DNA of 64,000 nt from Pseudo-nitzschia pungens (GCA_037355855.1 CM074759.1:6386001-6450000), one strand, 5' to 3'; positions 43,684-54,123 are shown, counted from the stretch's first letter. The notes: a model not told the origin generated them from the sequence alone. Made by a program: numbers and translations.

Positions 43684-46251
43684 ATGTCGGAAAGCACTTA
43701 CTCTCTCCAGGTGCGTGCAAGCACGAATGATCCGGTTTGGTCGGTGGGCAACTCGATAGCGTCCGCGTCTGCGTCTGCGTCTGCGTCTGCACCAGCGGAA
43801 ATCATTGTTGTTGTTTGTGGTAATTATTGCCTCCCTTATCGGATTTTTTCGAGTGCGAGTTCGAAACTTCGTACCACCGGCGCAGCTCACCGTTCGCGAC
43901 TGTTTTTTTTCTCTCGTGGGGTTTGCAAACGCGCAACTCGCACATCGCACATCTTGCATCGCACATCTTGCATCGCACATCTTGCATCGCACATCGCACA
44001 TCTTGCATCGCACATCGCACATCGCACATCACATCACATCACATCACATCACATCATACTACTCCCCACTGGGGATACGACCTTCGTTTGTTGGAACAAT
44101 GGAATTGAAATCGAAACAAATGAATCGATCCCCATTGGCGCAATTCATCATTTCCAATGAATGGAACTCGTTTCTTCTTTCGATTCCACTGGACTCGACC
44201 GGAATCGATTTTGATTTCGATGTTCTAACGATGCCGCACAAACACAAAATAACACAAAACGAAAACGAAACAACAGAACGCCAAGTCTTCCCGGGCCAAG
44301 TGCAAGACCTGCAAGGAACCCATCGCCAAGGGGGACCCCAAGATCCTGGTGGAGGCCCCGCTCCGGGAGGGCGCCGACTTTGCCATGACGGCCTCCTACC
44401 ACGTTCACTGCTTCAAGATTCCCCGCAAACTGGCGGCAAGGGGCGTCGATCCGGAGGAATTCCTGAGGGACTACCTCCTGGACGAGACGTCCGACCAGAG
44501 CCTTCGGAAGGAATCGGACCGGATTCTGGGCATGCTGCGGGAGGCGGCGGCCTCCAAAGCATCGTCGAAATCGTCCAAATCATCGAAAAAGACGTCTCGC
44601 GCGGGAGAAGCCGCGGACCTCATGGACCGACTCAAGGAGGCCGCGAGCAAGGAGGACGACGACGAGGAGGAGGACGAGGACCCACCGCCCAAGAAAAAAG
44701 TCAAGACGGAAAACGGCAAGGGCGGCAAAACATCGAAACACCGATCCTCTTCCGAAAACAAGAGCGACGGCGACGGCGACGACGACGACGACTTTCGGTC
44801 CATGGCCAAGATCTACCGCAAGTACCAAAAGGGGTACACCGTGGCCAAGCTCAAGGACATCTTGCGGTGGAACCAGCAATTGCTGACGGGAACCAAGAAC
44901 TTTGTCCTCTTCAAGGTTTTGGACGGGGAGCTGCACGGCCGGTTGTCCGTTTGTCCGCTCTGCCAGGGGGACCTGAAATTTCTGGAGGGAGACTACGACA
45001 AGATCCACTGCGGTGGACGATTCGACGAGGGTGCGTTCTCTCGAATTGCCTCGCCTTGCCTTGCCTTGCCTTGCCTTGCCTTGTGTTGTGTTGTGTTGTG
45101 TCACGTTTTCATTCTCATTCTCGTTCTCGTTCTCGCTCTCGCTCTCGTGGCGCACCGACTCACACCACACACACTGGTTCTCTCGTTGCGACGATGCTTC
45201 GTTTTTGGTTTTGGTTTTGCTTCTTGGTTACCGGTGCAGACATTGGCCGCCGCATCCCCTGCTCGTACACGACACCCCGGCTCTCCAATCCCGAAACCGT
45301 CCGCGCCCTTCCCTTCCACCTCGAGGAACCCTCCGAGGAAACCAAGGAGGCCATGAAGCGGTTCAGGGAAGACGCCCGGGAGGGAGGACCCGCGGGCGGC
45401 AAGCCGGCCGAACATCCCATGGCGACCAAACTCCTCCAAAAGGCGAAGGCCCTCGAGGGAACCCTCGATTTCTCCACCAACCCCGGCCGCAAGCACGCCG
45501 TCGGAGCCTTCGTCGCCCTCGTGGTGGAGGGAGGGGTCGACCTCCCGGCCAACCGCAACGCCAAGATGGAAATCGGCAAGCTGATCATGGCCCATTGCAA
45601 CCGCCAGGAAAACGCGAAACCGAACGAGATCGACCCCAACGAAATCATGAGGGTCATCCTGGACAAGTACGGCTTTGCCGAAACCAAGCAGGAAAAGGCC
45701 GCCGCCAAGGAGGCCGCGGCGGAAGCCGCCTGCGCCAATCCCAAGAACGCGGCGCTGATTCTGGCCTTTGAGGAGTGTGCCAAGGTGCGGTATTGCACGT
45801 GTTGTTGCGTTGTTGTTGTGTTGTGTTGCGTTGCTGTGGTAGTGCGTACACGGTGTACCACTGCTGCTTTGTTGTTGGTTCGATTCTGTTGCTCACACAC
45901 TACATCGTTTGTTGCGTTGTGCTATGCTTGCTTCAATTCTCACCCGTCCGCGCGATGCAATACGATGCCATGCCATGCCATGCCATGCAATACGATGCAA
46001 TCCAATCGTTACACGCCACGCCACAGTACTACTTTGCCGAGAGCAACACCAACGCGGCGCTGTCCTATAAAAAGGCCATTGCCACCCTGACCGAACTCGA
46101 GGAGGCGGTCACGGAGGACAATGCCCTTTCCTTCTCCAAGGGAAAGACCAAGCTCAAGGGAATCGGAAAGGCGACGGCCGAAAAAATGAAGGAGTTCTGC
46201 CTCACGGGCACCTTTGCCAAGCTGGAAGAAAAACGGGAGGCGCACAAGTAG
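43684..46251 (+). CDS. PARP-type zinc finger / PADR1 / helix-hairpin-helix protein
   Basis: Four exons, 43684-43710, 44277-45030, 45240-45784 and 46027-46251, give 516 residues. Exon 1 encodes only MSESTYSLQ. Residues about 12-70 form a PARP-type nick-sensing finger, with ligands in KCKTCKEP and the HVHC of ASYHVHCFKIP. A charged Lys/Asp/Glu linker carries a nuclear-signal-like PPPKKKVK. Residues about 205-300 match PADR1 (YQKGYTVAKLKDILRWNQQL; VCPLCQGDLKF, IHCGGRF, RIPCSYTT), the zinc-ribbon region that follows the fingers in PARP1. The last 75 residues (AALSYKKAIATLTELEEAV; KLKGIGKATAEKMKEF) are a helix-hairpin-helix module like the N-terminal 8-kDa domain of family-X polymerases. No WGR or ADP-ribosyltransferase domain follows. 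The predicted role is DNA-break recognition in the nucleus. Introns 1 and 2 hold simple repeats. Confidence 0.9.
43939..44056 (+). repeat. Tandem CATCGCACAT/CTTGCATCGC repeats in intron 1
   Basis: About 118 bases of overlapping decamer-type units (ATCTTGCATCGCAC) degrade into an ACATC run within the first intron of the PARP-finger gene. Confidence 0.85.
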
Positions 46252-47130
46252 TACGTGCAGCACGGTGGTACCGACCGATCTGTGTACATGTATACATATA
46301 CAAATTTTATATTATATGCACACACACACACACACACACATAGATGCATGCCCACAAAGCTCACAAAGCCCGAGAACGGCTGGTGGTGATTTGCACCGAA
46401 CCACCAGTTGGATTAAAATGCAATCCGAAATCGACGGATCGGAAGTGCATTGCAAATTGGAGAAAAAGGGGGTGACCGGGAACGATTGGAAGACCTCGTT
46501 CGCCCAATCGATCGGTGGATGGGATGGGGTGGATGGATGAATCAATGGATGAATCAGTGGATGATTCTTTGGATTGAATGCCGAAAGCTGAGGATCGCGC
46601 ACCTTTGTAGCAATACATATACGCATACATTCATACCAGGTTGACAGAAGCGGATTGCGGTATGCAAGAGCAATCCAACAAAGCAGGAACAAACGTTCAA
46701 TTCTGTATCAAAATAGAGACGAATAACAACATTAGAGGCACGTGTAATATATTTCATCATTCAATAATCACTACACGCAAAAGATTTGCTTCATCCCTGT
46801 TGTTGTAGTATTGTGTGCACTGTACACTAGCAATTCTTGACGAAAGCAGAATTCCAGGATTCATTCATCGTATCCCGGCAACTCTTGGAACGATCACCGT
46901 GCCGGTGTTCCACATTTCAGCGTGTCGTATCGGATGGGTGTGGAAAGAGAGAAGAAGAAGAAGAAGAAAGGGGTTGCGATCGGGTCCCGCCGTTCGCCCA
47001 TCGAGTCCCAGACGAACAAGAAAACAGCCTTTTCGGCATACGCATGTTTTTTTTTGGGGGGGGTTGGTTTTCACCCGCTTTTCCTCTTTCTGGTACCAAT
47101 TCCAATTCCAATTATTCCAATTCCAACGCA
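46252..47130. other. Intergenic, convergent 3' ends
   Basis: A CA dinucleotide tract lies at about 46318-46341, with GGATGAATCA-type steps near 46520-46565. No supported gene. Confidence 0.5.
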
Positions 47131-47493
47131 TTAGTTGCACTCTGGTTTGGAAGACTTTCTCCACCGCTCGTCCAGGTTCTCCATGGTGCACTCGAAGAGG
47201 GGCTTTCCCAGCTTCTGGTTGACCTCGTTGTGCTGCTCGCACAGCCAGAGGCACAAGTCGGTCCGCGATTCGGCCTCCGGCGGGGATTTCCGCAGGTTGT
47301 CGCGGAAATCGGAAGCGCAGTGCGTGCAGGGATAAAAGTCGGCCAGCGCCCCGAAAAAGCCGACCATTTTTTCTCGTTGTTCTTTCGTGGGACGCTCCGG
47401 ATACCACGCGGCCATGCTGTGGAGGAGCTTCCAGGATCCCCTCCCGAGCTCTGCGGTTCCCGGCGGGCACTCGGCGTTTGTTCGTGTCTCCTT

Positions 47494-47536
<43 letters not shown>

Positions 47537-47682
47537 GGTCGTTGTCGTTTTTGTTTTTGCTGTTGCTCTGCCTCGTACTTTTTCTTCATCTTTTCGAACT
47601 GCGCCATGGACGATGGGAGCGCGGACTTGACCTCGTCGCACGCCGGTCGGTCGCAATCGTCGTCCTCCTGAAAGAGCCCCAT
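47131..47682 (-). CDS. ERV1/ALR-family FAD-linked sulfhydryl oxidase
   Basis: This is a single exon of 183 codons from the ATG at 47682. The ERV1/ALR core starts LGRGSWKLLHSMAAWYPERPT. The redox CxxC is in DFYPCTHCASDF, and the structural pair and FAD-contact region is CLWLCEQHNEVNQKLGKPLFEC, all as in Erv1p. The enzyme passes electrons from thiols (via Mia40 in mitochondria) to cytochrome c or oxygen. A second Cys pair near the N-terminus (CDRPAC) is placed like the shuttle disulfide of yeast and animal Erv1/ALR, though spaced C-x4-C rather than C-x2-C. Between them lies a 14-Gln tract encoded by a (TTG)n microsatellite. Mitochondrial intermembrane space is the likely location. Confidence 0.93.
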
Positions 47683-48316
47683 GACAGTTTCGGACAAAAG
47701 AAATTCGATTCTATTTGACTCGATTCTATTTGACTCGATTCTATTCGATTCGATGCGATTCGATTCGGTTCGATTCGATTCGATTGCGAGGAGCTAGCGT
47801 GAGACCTTCGAGACTATCGAGCGAGGCTCGTGTCGTTTGAGTGGTAAAAAAGTTTGTGCGGCTCGGGAAAGATTGGTTGGATTCGAGAGTGATTTTTTTT
47901 TAATTACTGTAATTTGAATCAAAATGAGTCAATCGATCGATCGATATCAATCGATCGATCGGAGCCTGGGTTTGGAAACCGAAACGCGAAAACCTTCGTT
48001 TTCGCCTTTTGATCGTCCGTTCTCTCGAGTAAGGTTACCGTACGGTAAGATCTTAAGGTTACCGTATGATCCTGTCGGATTGATTGATGATTGATGATCG
48101 TTGATTATTGAGATTGATTTTAATTCTTCGATGATCGATGCTCACATGCTCACAATCTTCGATCTCTGTTTAAATACCGTAATCTCACGTTGGGATGGCC
48201 ACGGTGCAGGTTCTCGGTCTGCGAAGAAGAACCGAACTCGTGGTCGTACAGGTACCGGTAAGGTTAAGGTAAGGTTTACGACTGAACGACGTGAGTTGCT
48301 GATAATAAGCTCGATC
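47683..48316. other. Intergenic flank of the retrotransposon
   Basis: Contains GATTC/TTCGATTC tandem steps (47700-47790), GATCGATC steps (47935-47960) and AAGGTTACCGTACGGTAAG-type palindromes (48030-48065). No gene seen. Confidence 0.5.
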
Positions 48317-48567
48317 GAATCTGCTATGCCCAATTCCCGGGCGCCGTCTCGTCTGGCCAGCAACTACCGGTCTGAAGGTGTCGTGTTGCTAGTTGACCAA
48401 CCCTCCTAGGAGCTATGGGACCTGCGGTCCTATGTATAGGTATACTAACTATGGTACATAGGTTTGGCGGGCTAACAAAGCTGCTAGAGAGAAAGTGTGA
48501 TCGCGTATGCGACTGCACGTAGCAGGGCTTAAGTCCCATGCTAGAAGCAGTTGCAAAGGTGCATCGC
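48317..48567 (-). repeat. Split direct repeat B2 (outer 3' end)
   Basis: 251 bp identical to 48843-49093. On the element's coding strand it forms the extreme 3' end. Confidence 0.93.
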
Positions 48568-48587
48568 AAGGGTGGGAATGGGTGGGA

Positions 48588-48842
48588 ACTTTTTCTCAGA
48601 CCGCCATTGTCGGTCCATTCACGAAGACAGCTTTACGGCTCGCTCTTTGCGAAAACAATGAGAATAGTATCCGTACCAAAGACCCTTGCTCAGCAACTCT
48701 GCCTACTGCTCTACATTCTACTGTACCTGCTCATTCCTCACTGTTCAGCTCTGTTCACTACGGCACTGGACAATGGTAGGCTTGGGTCAATGGTACGGAT
48801 CATACGATCCTACATTGCCTTTCGCACTTGCCTTGCCCTAAG
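48588..48842 (-). repeat. Split direct repeat A2
   Basis: 255 bp identical to 58045-58299. It directly abuts B1 at 48843 and is separated from B2 by a 20 bp G-rich spacer (48568-48587). Confidence 0.93.
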
Positions 48843-49093
48843 GAATCTGCTATGCCCAATTCCCGGGCGCCGTCTCGTCTGGCCAGCAACTACCGGTCTG
48901 AAGGTGTCGTGTTGCTAGTTGACCAACCCTCCTAGGAGCTATGGGACCTGCGGTCCTATGTATAGGTATACTAACTATGGTACATAGGTTTGGCGGGCTA
49001 ACAAAGCTGCTAGAGAGAAAGTGTGATCGCGTATGCGACTGCACGTAGCAGGGCTTAAGTCCCATGCTAGAAGCAGTTGCAAAGGTGCATCGC
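48843..49093 (-). repeat. Split direct repeat B1
   Basis: 251 bp identical to 48317-48567. It lies between the fourth ORF and A2. Confidence 0.93.
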
Positions 49094-49338
49094 CCTCCGC
49101 CGCCATCTGGTTGGGCTGCGTCGGCTGCGTTGAGCATGGTGTGTGCACCGGGATCAAAACACTTCGGGCCATCTTATCTGGAGGTGTTGACCAACAGATC
49201 AGCAGGTGTAGGCCAGGCGGAAAAAAAATTAAAAAATAAAAAACTTTTTAAAGTTGTGGGATAGAGGTTAAAGGATAGAGGTTAAAGGATAGGATTTGGT
49301 GGGAACCCAAGAATAGCGGGTTCAGTGGGGGAAGGGAT

Positions 49339-50316
49339 TTAGACCCAGTAATAACGGGTTTCGCAGTGGGAGAAGGTGCGGCGCTCACCGGTGCGGTCGC
49401 GGGAGCTTTTGCGGAAGAAAAGGTTGCTGAGGTATTGTTCCAGGTGGGAGGGGGTGTCAGCGTATTGCTGGACCTGGATGCCAAGGTGGTAGAAGAAGCA
49501 GCTTTCGCTGAAGGGGAAGAGGAGCCCGTTGAGGAGGACGGCGCGCAGGAACCCACTTTTACGGTGGTGGAGGCCGTCAGTTGGGATCGGTTCGAACTGG
49601 ATGGTGATGAGTTGGATGGTGGTGGGGGTGGGTGTGGGTACATTGGCGATGCGCTCCGAAGCGCCCGCAATGGTTCGGGTGAGGGGGAGAGAGGACACCG
49701 CAGAGGATACGTTGCTGTTGTGATCGCTCAGGTGGCGGAGGAGGAAGAAGTGGAACTGGCCCGGGTTGGTAAGGGTGCCTGTTCTGCCGGAGGTGAGCGC
49801 AGCGGTGAGGGTTTCTCCCGGTGCGGGGAGGCCCAGGGCGGTGAGTAGGAACGCGGCGCAGGTGGTCGTGTTAGCATGGAGGTTTGGTTTACCGAGGCCC
49901 AGAGCGGTCACGACGGCGTGGCATCGGTCGCGCGGGATGCCGCGGGCCTCAAGGTATGGGATGGCCTGGGTACGTTTCAGGATCCGGGTCGAACGGGTTG
50001 GGTGGTAGGGGAGGTGTTCGGCCTCGTCGTCCGAGAGGTCCGACTCCTCGCCGTGGAAGTCGCCAGGGTCCTGGGCAATGTTGCGGGCTTGGTTGTTCGC
50101 GCGTGGGGGTCCTTGGTTGTTGGCGTTGTTGTTGCCGTTGTTGCTGGTTTCGTCCGAGGGGGCACGAGGGATGGCCGCAGGGGCGTCATTGCGGGCCTGC
50201 GAATGGGCCTGGGCGGCAGCGAGGCGGATGCCTCGGGTTAGATCCTGCATGGCGTGAGGAGCGAGGGCCTCGACGGCATGGATGAGGTGGATGAGCTCTT
50301 CGATCGGGGTCGCCAT
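49339..50316 (-). CDS. Retrotransposon fourth ORF, function unknown
   Basis: This 325-codon ATG-initiated frame lies downstream of the recombinase and upstream of B1. The N-terminal third has a helical start (IEELIHLIHAVEALAPHAMQ), then an Asn/Pro-rich linker and an acidic patch (EESDLSDDEAEHL). The rest has alternating hydrophobic stretches (CAAFLLTALGLPAPGETLTAAL; FHFFLLRHLSDH; FLRAVLLNGLLFPF) but no Cys/His array and no catalytic motif I recognise. It does not show the SGNH hydrolase signature found in some Ngaro elements. Position and long open frame suggest it belongs to the element. It could be a second gag-like or accessory protein. Confidence 0.7.
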   Translation of the reverse strand: MATPIEELIHLIHAVEALAPHAMQDLTRGIRLAAAQAHSQARNDAPAAIPRAPSDETSNNGNNNANNQGPPRANNQARNIAQDPGDFHGEESDLSDDEAEHLPYHPTRSTRILKRTQAIPYLEARGIPRDRCHAVVTALGLGKPNLHANTTTCAAFLLTALGLPAPGETLTAALTSGRTGTLTNPGQFHFFLLRHLSDHNSNVSSAVSSLPLTRTIAGASERIANVPTPTPTTIQLITIQFEPIPTDGLHHRKSGFLRAVLLNGLLFPFSESCFFYHLGIQVQQYADTPSHLEQYLSNLFFRKSSRDRTGERRTFSHCETRYYWV

Positions 50317-50521
50317 GGTGGAAAGGCTGGGGTTGGGAAAGTGGTTTCGGAATTTGAAGTATGTTCAAACTGAATTTATGAGCAGAGCAGAAGACTGGAA
50401 GTGGGGGGGGTGCAGTGGGATAGGTGGTTTTACGTGGAAATCGTGGGGGGATATCGTGGGGGGTATCGTGGAGCTCGAGCGTGGGGACTCAGGTTTTCCA
50501 GTGACGGGAGTCGTGGAACGA

Positions 50522-51811
50522 TTAAACATTTGCGGTGCCCCAGAGAGAGGAGAGGATGGCATTGTGGTCCTGTTCGTGGATAATGAGGTCGCGCACGTAA
50601 TCCTGCCAGGCGTCACTTCGCCAACGGAGGGCTCGCTTAATAAACTCAGGGGACTTGCCGCCGGCCCAGAGGAGGCAGCAGGCGCCTATTCGGAGGGAGT
50701 GACAGGTCCAACGGCTAAGTTCTGTTTTTGAAGTGATTCCGTGTGTGGCACGCGCGAGTTCCCGCATGACTTGGGTGGCGAGTTCGGAGGTGATGTGCCG
50801 GGGGCGTCCTTTAGAATCCGCATAAATCGCAAGAGGGGTGTTGGTGGCAGTAGGGCCTCGGAGGCGAATGAAACGTCGACAGATGTTGAGCAGGTGTGCA
50901 ACGGTGTCACAATGGGGGTTTGCGCGATTGCGGGAGTAGAACTTTGAAAGGCCATGGTCGCCGTTCTTTTGCCAACGGTACGTAATGCGGACTCGTTCGA
51001 CAGTTGCAGAGTTAGAACAGGCGTAGGCCATGGTGAGGGCCTGACGGGAAGAGCTGTAGAAGGTGATGTTGCCGAGGGTGAAGGCGTAGGATTCGTTGTT
51101 TGGGTTTCGTTGGTAAGTGGCGAGTGTAGTGGAACCTCGTGGTTGGCACCATTCAGCGCGGCGGTTTCCGCCCTGTAGGGTGACGCCAAACCATTCGTAA
51201 ACAGCCACGCGGAGGTCGTCACATCCGAGGGCTTGGCAGGCTTTAGCGAGGGTGAAGTGCATTGCGAGGGTGTAGGCTTCTTTTTTGTTGGGGATCTTTT
51301 CGAAGCGTTCCATTGCGGTAAGGACGCGTTGGATGTCGGGGTGGAAAGTTGTGGCGCCGGGGAGTTTTCTGGCGTCGCGGGAGGCATCGTCAAAGATGCG
51401 GATGAGGTCAGCTGCGGCGCGGAGGTATTCGCGGACGGTGGCTGCCTTAATCAAGCGGGCGTTGATGGTGTGGCCAGAGGCGAGGAAGACGGCGTAGCCG
51501 GCGATTATGTAGCAGAGTTGCTCACTGCTGACGTGCTGGTGTACCCGAGGAAAAAGGTCGTCGTAGACGTGGATGTGGTGGCAGAAGTAGATAAAATGGA
51601 GGCGGCGGGAATAAAGTGTCCGTTGCTCTTTGGCAGGCTTGGACGACCCGTTACTGAGGCGGATGAGAGAGTTCGCAAAAGGGTGGAATGCAGCTCTGGA
51701 CTGGGGACGAAAATGTCCCAGGATTCTTTCTCTGAGTAATGAGTGACTACCTGTTGGACAAGAGTGGGATAAGGGACAGACCAAGGTGAGGTGAGGTGGG
51801 GTGTAAAGAGT
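50522..51811 (-). CDS. Retrotransposon tyrosine recombinase
   Basis: The frame is open from 51811 to the stop at 50522, about 429 codons, overlapping the end of the reverse-transcriptase frame by about 300 bases in the -1 frame. There is no ATG in the first 150 codons, so expression probably needs a -1 ribosomal frameshift, splicing or a non-AUG start. The catalytic domain shows the YR pattern: an upstream Arg-rich strand, then HSLRIGACCLLWAGGKS (the H-x-x-R box) and RWRSDAWQDYVRD with the nucleophilic Tyr after the conserved RW. LAIYADSKGRPRHIT precedes this as the usual Lys/Arg beta-hairpin region. The enzyme would integrate the circular DNA copy. Assignment is strong. Confidence 0.9.
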   Translation of the reverse strand, partial: TLYTPPHLTLVCPLSHSCPTGSHSLLRERILGHFRPQSRAAFHPFANSLIRLSNGSSKPAKEQRTLYSRRLHFIYFCHHIHVYDDLFPRVHQHVSSEQLCYIIAGYAVFLASGHTINARLIKAATVREYLRAAADLIRIFDDASRDARKLPGATTFHPDIQRVLTAMERFEKIPNKKEAYTLAMHFTLAKACQALGCDDLRVAVYEWFGVTLQGGNRRAEWCQPRGSTTLATYQRNPNNESYAFTLGNITFYSSSRQALTMAYACSNSATVERVRITYRWQKNGDHGLSKFYSRNRANPHCDTVAHLLNICRRFIRLRGPTATNTPLAIYADSKGRPRHITSELATQVMRELARATHGITSKTELSRWTCHSLRIGACCLLWAGGKSPEFIKRALRWRSDAWQDYVRDLIIHEQDHNAILSSLWGTANV

Positions 51812-54123
51812 TCATGGGGACGAGAAATGGCGTCGGCTTCGACGTTGTCCACACCGCGCACATGTTCAGCCACAGAGTTGAGGGGGGAGAGGCGCTGGTA
51901 TTCAGCGTAGAGGCGGAGGAGGTTTTGACCGGTGACGGAGTGGGTGCTGATTTTTTGCCACCATGCGTTAGCGGTGGTGTTGTCGCCGTATGAGAGCATT
52001 TGTGGGGTAAGGGGGTAGAGGGAGGGGTTTGTGGTGTATCGCTTGAGAGCCATAACAAAGGCAAGGAGGAGGGCAATGAATTCCAGGCAGTTTATGTGTG
52101 TTATACCGGCGTCAACACATTTGCAGAGGTCCTCGGTGTAGGGGAGCATAACCCAGGCGCGCAGTGCGGGGATCTGGGCGCCGAGGGCGCGGTTGGAGGC
52201 GTCGCCCCAAGAGGTGAATGCGGGTACGCGGGGGACGACGTGGCCGATAGGGGACCACCAGGGTTCGTCAGAGACGAGATATTTATATACGTTTTGGATG
52301 TCTTTGCGAATGGCCTCGTTGATGGTGACGCGGGCATTGGTGTGCCAGACGGCCTGGGCTTTCCATTTTTGGGGGAGGTAGCGCAGGCGGAAGTGGAGGT
52401 TTTCGGGCATGTTGCGGGTTGTGTCTGCAAGTCGTTTACGGAAGCTGGGGTCGCGTCGTAGGACTTGGTATCGGATGTTAATCTGGCGAGCTAGTAGGTC
52501 GGCGAGGAGGAGGAGTTGCGCACGGGCCCAGGGGAAGTATTCGGATATGGAACCGATGAGTCCAAGGACGGTACTGATCTCGGTGATGGTGGCTCGTTTT
52601 TTGGGGAGGATCCAGCCTTCGACTGAGAGGTACTTGATGATTTTTTCGCGTCTGCGTGGGGAGAGGGATACAACCATATTGCGGGTGTCTATGTAGTGGC
52701 CTAAGAGGAGTCGTTGTTCGGTGTAGGTGTTGTTAAGTTTTTCGTCGGAGAGGTATTGAACCTGGTTAGGGTGGGGGGGGCCATAGACGTCTTCGAGTGC
52801 GGCAACACTGGCAGCGACAGTTCGGGGGAAGTATTCGGGGATGTCGGCGTATATGTGGTCGTCAACCATCATGGGGGCTTTAGGTGGTTGGCGGGAACCG
52901 TCGGGGTTTAGGACGCCTGTGTTGAAGGAGTCAAGGTTTGCTGGTGCGAATGGGCGAGGGTCTTCTGGGGCGGTGTTTATAACCATGGATTTGATGTATT
53001 TGTCTGCGCGTTGAAGGCATTCCTCCGGTTTGTGGGTCCAAAGCCATTCGGCTTGTTGCATGCGGGCGGCGGCGATGGGTTCGAAATTTGATGGGGAGGT
53101 GCAGTCACCAAAGGATTGGCCGGTGGCGAATACGAGGTGTCCGCAGGCAGTATAACCGTGCATGGAGACTACTGCTGGGTTATATTTGACAGTGCGGAAG
53201 GCATTCGTGATGTCGTTGTCGCCGGGGAGGATGGGCTTGTCGGGGTATGTGGCGCGGAGGTTCCAGATGAAGATGAGGAGGCGCAGGAGGCTGAATGCGA
53301 AGGTGACTTCTGGTTCAGTTTTTTTGGTGGTCCATGTGTTGTTGCACTGTGCATAGTCGTCGACGAGGAAGCTAGAGTCGAATACGGGTCGATCGCTTTT
53401 CCATTTGTCGTCGAGGTACATGAGTCCTTGAGGGGTGAGGTGGAGGTGGGGGATGAAGGGGAGGAGGTCGGGGTCGACGATGGTGACGTTACCGCGGAAG
53501 AAGTCTTTTTTAAGGACTTTGAGGAATTTCTCTTCGTTGTTCGTGACGGAGGAATGGTTGCCGTAGCGAACGTATTTGAGGAGGTTTTCTTCGGTGTTGT
53601 GGGCTTGACAGTGACGGGGGGAACCGTATTTGAATATGCGTTTTAGTTCTTGGCGTGTTGCTTTGTCAACTCCGGGTGTGAGGGTTTTCATGATTTGGGA
53701 GACATTGCGGTGTGCACAGGTGTGGGGGCCACCTAGCCAGCGGACGAGTTTTTCAACGTTACATCCGTGGTGGAGGAGTGCTGTTGTGGTGAGGCGGATA
53801 GTTTCGGGGTTGATCTCTTTGTCGGTGCGGAAGGTGTTGTAGGGTGCATAACCTCGGACGGGGTTTGGGTTTAGGTGGGAGTAGGTTGTGTGGACGCGTT
53901 TGTATTTTGTGTAGAGGGGGCAGGCAATGTGGAGGGTATGTAGGGTTGTTTGGTCGAGGAGGGTTTCTGTGTATGGGAAGAGGTGTGGAATGATGTGGCG
54001 GAAGCGGACTTCGCCGGTGAAGTAAATGTTAGGGTGTGGCTTACCATTTTTGTTATAGATTTCGTTTTGGACGAGTGGGTCAAGGGTTGAACCAAAGAGG
54101 TCTAGTTCGGTTGTGGATAGCAT
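51505..54123 (-). CDS. Retrotransposon reverse transcriptase / RNase H
   Basis: An 872-codon frame from an ATG. The RT palm motifs are GDNDITNAFRTVKYNP (motif A region, D for metal), CGHLVFATGQSFGDCTSP and MMVDDHIYADIP, where VDD is the YxDD-type catalytic pair. The thumb-side LLLGHYIDTRNMVVSLSPRR matches the LGxxId...lslp pattern of DIRS-like RTs. RNase H follows with its four acidic positions: SWGDASNRALGAQIP, NCLEFIALLLAF, LSYGDNTTANAWW and VRGVDNVEADAISRP. The last 90 residues overlap the recombinase frame. No aspartic protease or DDE integrase domain is present, as expected for this order. The frame is intact, so the enzyme could be active. Confidence 0.93.
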   Translation of the reverse strand: MLSTTELDLFGSTLDPLVQNEIYNKNGKPHPNIYFTGEVRFRHIIPHLFPYTETLLDQTTLHTLHIACPLYTKYKRVHTTYSHLNPNPVRGYAPYNTFRTDKEINPETIRLTTTALLHHGCNVEKLVRWLGGPHTCAHRNVSQIMKTLTPGVDKATRQELKRIFKYGSPRHCQAHNTEENLLKYVRYGNHSSVTNNEEKFLKVLKKDFFRGNVTIVDPDLLPFIPHLHLTPQGLMYLDDKWKSDRPVFDSSFLVDDYAQCNNTWTTKKTEPEVTFAFSLLRLLIFIWNLRATYPDKPILPGDNDITNAFRTVKYNPAVVSMHGYTACGHLVFATGQSFGDCTSPSNFEPIAAARMQQAEWLWTHKPEECLQRADKYIKSMVINTAPEDPRPFAPANLDSFNTGVLNPDGSRQPPKAPMMVDDHIYADIPEYFPRTVAASVAALEDVYGPPHPNQVQYLSDEKLNNTYTEQRLLLGHYIDTRNMVVSLSPRRREKIIKYLSVEGWILPKKRATITEISTVLGLIGSISEYFPWARAQLLLLADLLARQINIRYQVLRRDPSFRKRLADTTRNMPENLHFRLRYLPQKWKAQAVWHTNARVTINEAIRKDIQNVYKYLVSDEPWWSPIGHVVPRVPAFTSWGDASNRALGAQIPALRAWVMLPYTEDLCKCVDAGITHINCLEFIALLLAFVMALKRYTTNPSLYPLTPQMLSYGDNTTANAWWQKISTHSVTGQNLLRLYAEYQRLSPLNSVAEHVRGVDNVEADAISRPHELFTPHLTSPWSVPYPTLVQQVVTHYSEKESWDIFVPSPELHSTLLRTLSSASVTGRPSLPKSNGHFIPAASILSTSATTSTSTTTFFLGYTSTSAVSNSAT

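Noticed and set aside
43939..44056. Tandem decamers in intron 1 of the PARP-finger gene, considered as CRISPR-like array
   Set aside because: Units overlap, have no unique spacers and lie in a eukaryotic intron; simple microsatellite.
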